A DNA stretch of 64,000 nt from Hypomesus transpacificus (lineage: Eukaryota > Chordata > Actinopteri > Osmeriformes > Osmeridae), in NCBI RefSeq assembly GCF_021917145.1, contig NC_061078.1, positions 8,445,604 to 8,509,603 of the forward strand. Reading direction: 5' to 3'. Each line of letters starts with the position of its first letter. Positions within the stretch are counted from its first letter, which is position 1. Of the stretch, positions 60,701-64,000 are shown one piece after another. The notes beneath the pieces were generated by a model. The model was not told where the DNA came from and made no database searches. It saw only the letters and a list, made by a program, of their open reading frames with translations. The position numbers and the translations under genes are program-made.

Positions 60701-63240
60701 TTTCCCACATGACTGACGGTCATGACAACTAGAACAATAAAAACAGCACTTAGAGCAGAAATTCAGACATTGTACTTAGGAAATGTAGTTGGGAATGCAA
60801 AATGAAAATCCCATTACCAGGAAATTATAGTTCTATAATCCTAAATGTATGGTATCATGTTAAAATGCCCATGCATTAATGCAAATCCCCCCAGGTAAAG
60901 GTCAGTGACTGTTTTGTGTGATTATCACTTGTTGTGGAAATGAAGTTATCTTTTTAGCTGATCTACCAAAACTGTTGAGTCATTGGAATGCCTCACCAGA
61001 GGAACATCAAGCTGATTTGGCACGTGACCTTACCTGTACTTCCCAAAGTTTTGTAGAACCGATACTCCAAATGCAACTGTGGAGCCCTTGATTTAACTGG
61101 TTCCTGTATAATAGGGAGAACAAAAGAGCTTAAATTAAAAAAGCCACTCCACACTCCACTTTCCAATGCAAGGTTGAGAATCAAACTGACCTATTTTGGA
61201 CTTGACCAACACTGTGCTATATGAGGTTTTTCCATGTTTTATATGTATTCTTCAATGCTTGTTCTGAGTATTTCATATTTTGATGGTTTGGTACTTTATA
61301 GCTGTCTGGAGAGCTATTATAATGGCATGACTCATTTCCAGCACCACTGCTTTGAGAGGCACACCTAAGCTGGCATTTCCACTCTCCTATTTATCTCCAG
61401 GTTCCGAACACCCTTGCATAGCAACCACTGTGCGAGTATACAGGATAGAGATTCAGGTTTGTTACTGTGTAGAAATGTTAGTCAAGCTTTTAATGGGACT
61501 CACCAGTTGCTGCATGTCTCATGTTGATATGAGACATGGTTAGAACCAGTTATAAATGTACATAATAAAGCTTATAATCTTTACCTGTCATACTTGTCTT
61601 ACAAAATGGTCTACAATATTTAAACATTTGCACTTTATAAGGCTAATGTATATAATCTTACCTCTTTTACAAAGACTTTACAAATACTTTTTACCTCTTT
61701 TGCAAGAGATGCTCATTTATATCAAGTGGTGGAAGGAGAAGGATAGTTTAAACAGAACACTTTCACCACAAGTTGCTTTTTTGAAGAATGTAAACAAGAT
61801 ATTTACTACTAAAACACCCTTTACAAAAAACTTTTACAACAAAAGCGTATAGGCTCAGCTGTGAAAAAATGAATTTGCAGTTAGCTACTCTTTCACCTAC
61901 AGTGAAGAACAATTCCTACAGTAGTTCATGTTTAAAAAAGCACCTTTCCTCTGAGTTGAATCATCTGACATAAAGCCATTTCAGGGTGAAATATCATGCC
62001 TTGGCATCAACTGTCGCCAACAACTGGGTCCTTTCAGGGGTATGAAGAAGGCTTGCAATGTTGACAGGCAACAATTACAAAATAGTTATCTGTTTCAAAC
62101 AGGTAGCCTGATTCAAAGCAGTGTGCCATCGGAAGTGTGAAAGAGGGCAAGCTGAATGCCTTCCCAAGCCTTTGCTTAATTATTAATAAATGACGAAGGA
62201 CACATCATGCAGTGTATCAAATACGTTAGGCACAGGCAACTGCTTCATTGATCAAGTTTTATATGCGACATGACGAGGACAAACAGATAGATTTCTATTA
62301 CATTTGAGAGATGCAAGGCCTTGCCATGCATCGCACCAACAACAACACTTACCAGTTTGATAGCGACATACTCATTGGTGTAGAGGTTTTTACCTGCGAA
62401 AAGAAGAAAAAATGCACATATTATGAACATTAATCACCCAGGTTCTGCTATTTAAATAACAATGGTGGTGACATCAAACTATTAGATTCACCAGCATCCC
62501 CCAAAACTGTGTAATGGCAGCACAAAAAAACAATGGAAAAAGAGAGTGAGCCGTGTATTACTCGGGGGCACTTAGGTGCAACCTCAAGTGGATGAGTGTG
62601 GAGAGAGAAGAGTATGAAGAGCATGCGTGTGTGCATATTTACAGGTTGAGAGAATGGAGAGTGATTTACATCATGTCTGAGTTCAGACCACAACGGGCTT
62701 AATCCTACAAAACAGGCTTGCCTATGGCTATAGTATTCCAGTCAACAGAAGCCATTGATTATAGGTGCAGTATAGATTAGCATCCTCCAGAAACATGGGA
62801 TTGCTGGTCAGGGCATTGCTGGTCAGAGTAAAACCAGAGGCCAAATAATAGTGTGAATATTGACTTTTAACCCACATGGGTCATCCTATTCAGTGGAGCA
62901 TGTACATTTGGCTTGTGTGTGCTTATCTGTGAAATAAACTAATTTAAATTAAATAAAAAGTTCAAGATGTTTCAAGAGCACTTATCTTGTCCAGTGACTT
63001 CAGGCATCTTAAGAGGTACCAACAAATAAATAAAGATGGACTTCAGAGCACATTCTTACCAAGCTTCAGCTCGCCAAAGTTTCCACAGCCAATCTTCTTG
63101 CCCACACGGAAGTTGGGCCCCACCATGAGAACCCCAGAGGAAGTAGAGGAGCTGGAGGGCCGTGAAGAGTGGCCACTGCGCTGCGCCACCTTGCTGCTCC
63201 TGGCCGGCCGCTCCCCCTCCTTCTCTCTTGGATGGTCCAT
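51797..63240 (-). CDS. csnk1g1: Casein kinase 1 gamma (membrane-anchored Ser/Thr kinase)
   Basis: Kinase of the CK1 gamma group, which acts at the plasma membrane, for instance on Wnt co-receptors. Constitutive exons in transcript order: 63060-63240, 62353-62393, 61034-61103, 57907-58058, 57403-57637, 56965-57050, 56793-56877, 56526-56674, 56328-56435, 54185-54291, 51797-51851; 422 residues, the length I recall for human CSNK1G1. Seen: glycine loop GCGNFGE (51-57), lysine in VAIKL (73), catalytic YRDVKPEN (162-169), [10 protein letters not shown] (DFG 187-189), the CK1 signature MSINTHLGK, and a C-terminal [11 protein letters not shown], a palmitoylation-type anchor. The ATG at 63238-63240 lies in GCCATGG context and starts [10 protein letters not shown]. 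Choice of gamma-1 over gamma-2/3 rests on the overall match and chromosome-15 neighbours. Confidence 0.93.
52935..52958 (-). CDS. csnk1g1: 24-nt in-frame cassette microexon of csnk1g1
   Basis: TTTGTAG precedes and GTGAGT follows a 24-base segment on the gene strand. It lies between the exon ending GCC-AA (54185) and the last exon starting G-TGC-TGC-TGC (51851). Inclusion adds [12 protein letters not shown] in place of K-CCC, with the frame kept. I recall an isoform of mammalian CSNK1G3 with NCQKVLNMW at exactly this place, so the microexon looks ancient and shared within the family. It sits directly before the palmitoylated cysteines. Confidence 0.75.
54984..55094 (-). CDS. csnk1g1: 111-nt cassette exon of csnk1g1
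   Basis: A phase-0 exon with a GAGCAG acceptor and a GTACAC donor, encoding 37 residues including [15 protein letters not shown] and [12 protein letters not shown]. It fits between the exon ending PMRNP (56328) and the exon starting [10 protein letters not shown] (54291). A closely similar segment is present in long isoforms of mammalian CK1 gamma kinases as I recall them. It is therefore likely alternatively spliced. The 422-residue count excludes it. Confidence 0.8.
58059..61033 (-). other. csnk1g1 intron, 3.0 kb
   Basis: Intron between the exon ending LGST and the one continuing [11 protein letters not shown]. It holds a 10-bp perfect hairpin (58166-58175 with 58182-58191, arms AGAACTCGAC/GTCGAGTTCT) and a LINE-tail-like motif at 59428-59490. 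No exon is recognised. Confidence 0.75.
59428..59490. repeat. Dispersed LINE-tail-like motif, opposite orientation
   Basis: CCTGCTGCTGTTGCAAACGG followed by CAATTTCCCCACTGCGGGAC and AAATAAAGGATTATCTTATT resembles the reverse complement of the tail motif at 8649-8688. It is a common teleost dispersed repeat by my recall, with no coding part attached. Confidence 0.5.
61104..62352 (-). other. csnk1g1 intron, 1.2 kb
   Basis: Intron between VAIKL and EPVKSRAPQ. It is AT-rich; the open frames inside look random. Confidence 0.75.
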
Positions 63241-63266
63241 GGCACGGGCACCACAGAGGCTGGCAG
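63241..63266 (-). other. csnk1g1: 5'UTR part of the csnk1g1 first coding exon
   Basis: On the gene strand CCCTCCCCAG is a good 3' splice acceptor ending 26 bases before the ATG. The start codon therefore probably lies in the second exon, with a non-coding first exon further right. Inferred from splice consensus only. Confidence 0.5.
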
Positions 63267-64000
63267 CTGGGGAGGGTCCAGAGAAAGCTGTGAGCTGTGC
63301 TCACCACAGCCCCAGTTACTGGCAGCGCAGGCCTGGCACGACCACGCTCATGGGACGATGGCAGGCCACACTACACGTTGTCTGCCAGCACCTCTCCGCT
63401 CCTCCCTGGCACCTCTACCATGCGAGGTGCAGGCAAGTCTCTGGCCTAGACATTTGGCTGGCACAGTGGAGAAGATCTGGAGAAAGAAGGCACAGAAGGG
63501 ATTCAGACCAATTTGTGTTATTGTTGGCACTGAGGCTACAACAGAAATTATTATATATGCATTACATGCTAAACCAGGCAAATGACAAACCATCTTTTAC
63601 AATTTGAGTGGCGAGGCGAGTTATAATCTCCCTATGACCCTTTTCAGTTTTTCATGTAGGTTATTTGCATTAGAGCAGATCATAAAGGCAACTACCACAG
63701 AAGCAGAGATCATTTTGAACACCCTCAATTTTGTCAGACAGGGTCACCTTTTGGCTACTCATTCTACCAAAACTGTGATAAACTTTGCCAAAACTTACTG
63801 GGCAGGTCCTAGAAAACAGTAACCATGGTTAGACGGGCAACATGGAAATGTAGCTAATTGTGTACACAACTTGAGTGTTGATTTTAAAGTCACAATCTAT
63901 AGACTACTTACAACGCTGAGAAACTAAATAGGATCATCTTAACAATTTAAGATAAAAAGGAACCCCAGGTTTGGTCAACTGTGCGAGGCTACTGCTAAAG
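63267..64000 (-). other. csnk1g1 5' intron, nothing recognised
   Basis: The sequence is presumed intronic up to the window edge. No promoter, CpG island or first exon could be supported. Confidence 0.5.

Noticed and set aside
62987..63607. Plus-strand frame of 206 residues
   Set aside because: It is antisense to the first csnk1g1 coding exon and shows no domain of its own.

Overview
The window is vertebrate nuclear DNA, almost certainly from a teleost fish. Coding exons are short and split by GT-AG introns, the proteins match vertebrate families along their length, and the non-coding DNA carries fish-type repeats: a CR1/L2-like LINE tail, TTAA-flanked MITEs and hAT-like elements. I cannot name the species. 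Five protein-coding loci are supported.

Layout: (1) 1-28193, + strand: an integrin alpha-11 gene (itga11). Twenty-eight coding exons lie between 7837 and 28193 and encode the last 1133 residues; the first exons must lie upstream of base 1. (2) 31772-34131, + strand: a complete nine-exon class I cytokine receptor, best read as IL-4 receptor alpha (il4r, 537 aa). (3) 36569-42675, - strand: cpeb1, complete in twelve coding exons (583 aa), convergent with il4r; poly(A) signals of the two genes lie within 30 bases of each other. (4) 44038-47110, - strand: rps17, complete in five exons (134 aa). (5) 51797-63240, - strand: csnk1g1, casein kinase 1 gamma, complete from its start codon (422 aa without cassettes), with two in-frame cassette exons (111 and 24 nt) and a 3'UTR of about 4.2 kb.

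The genes do not form an operon or a joint pathway. By my recall itga11, cpeb1, rps17 and csnk1g1 all lie on human chromosome 15q, so the block is mostly conserved synteny. The il4r-like gene is the outlier: the human gene sits on 16p beside IL21R.

The most useful second looks are: two GC-AG introns in cpeb1; a Pumilio/CPE motif cluster in the 3'UTR of cpeb1 itself; interleaved il4r/cpeb1 3' ends; the 24-nt csnk1g1 microexon; a 123-bp GC-rich hairpin MITE with TTA duplications in an rps17 intron; and a possible H/ACA-like structured RNA in the last rps17 intron. I found no defence system, gene cluster or wholly new protein family. All coordinates were read by eye; exon borders rest on reading frame, splice consensus and remembered family proteins.
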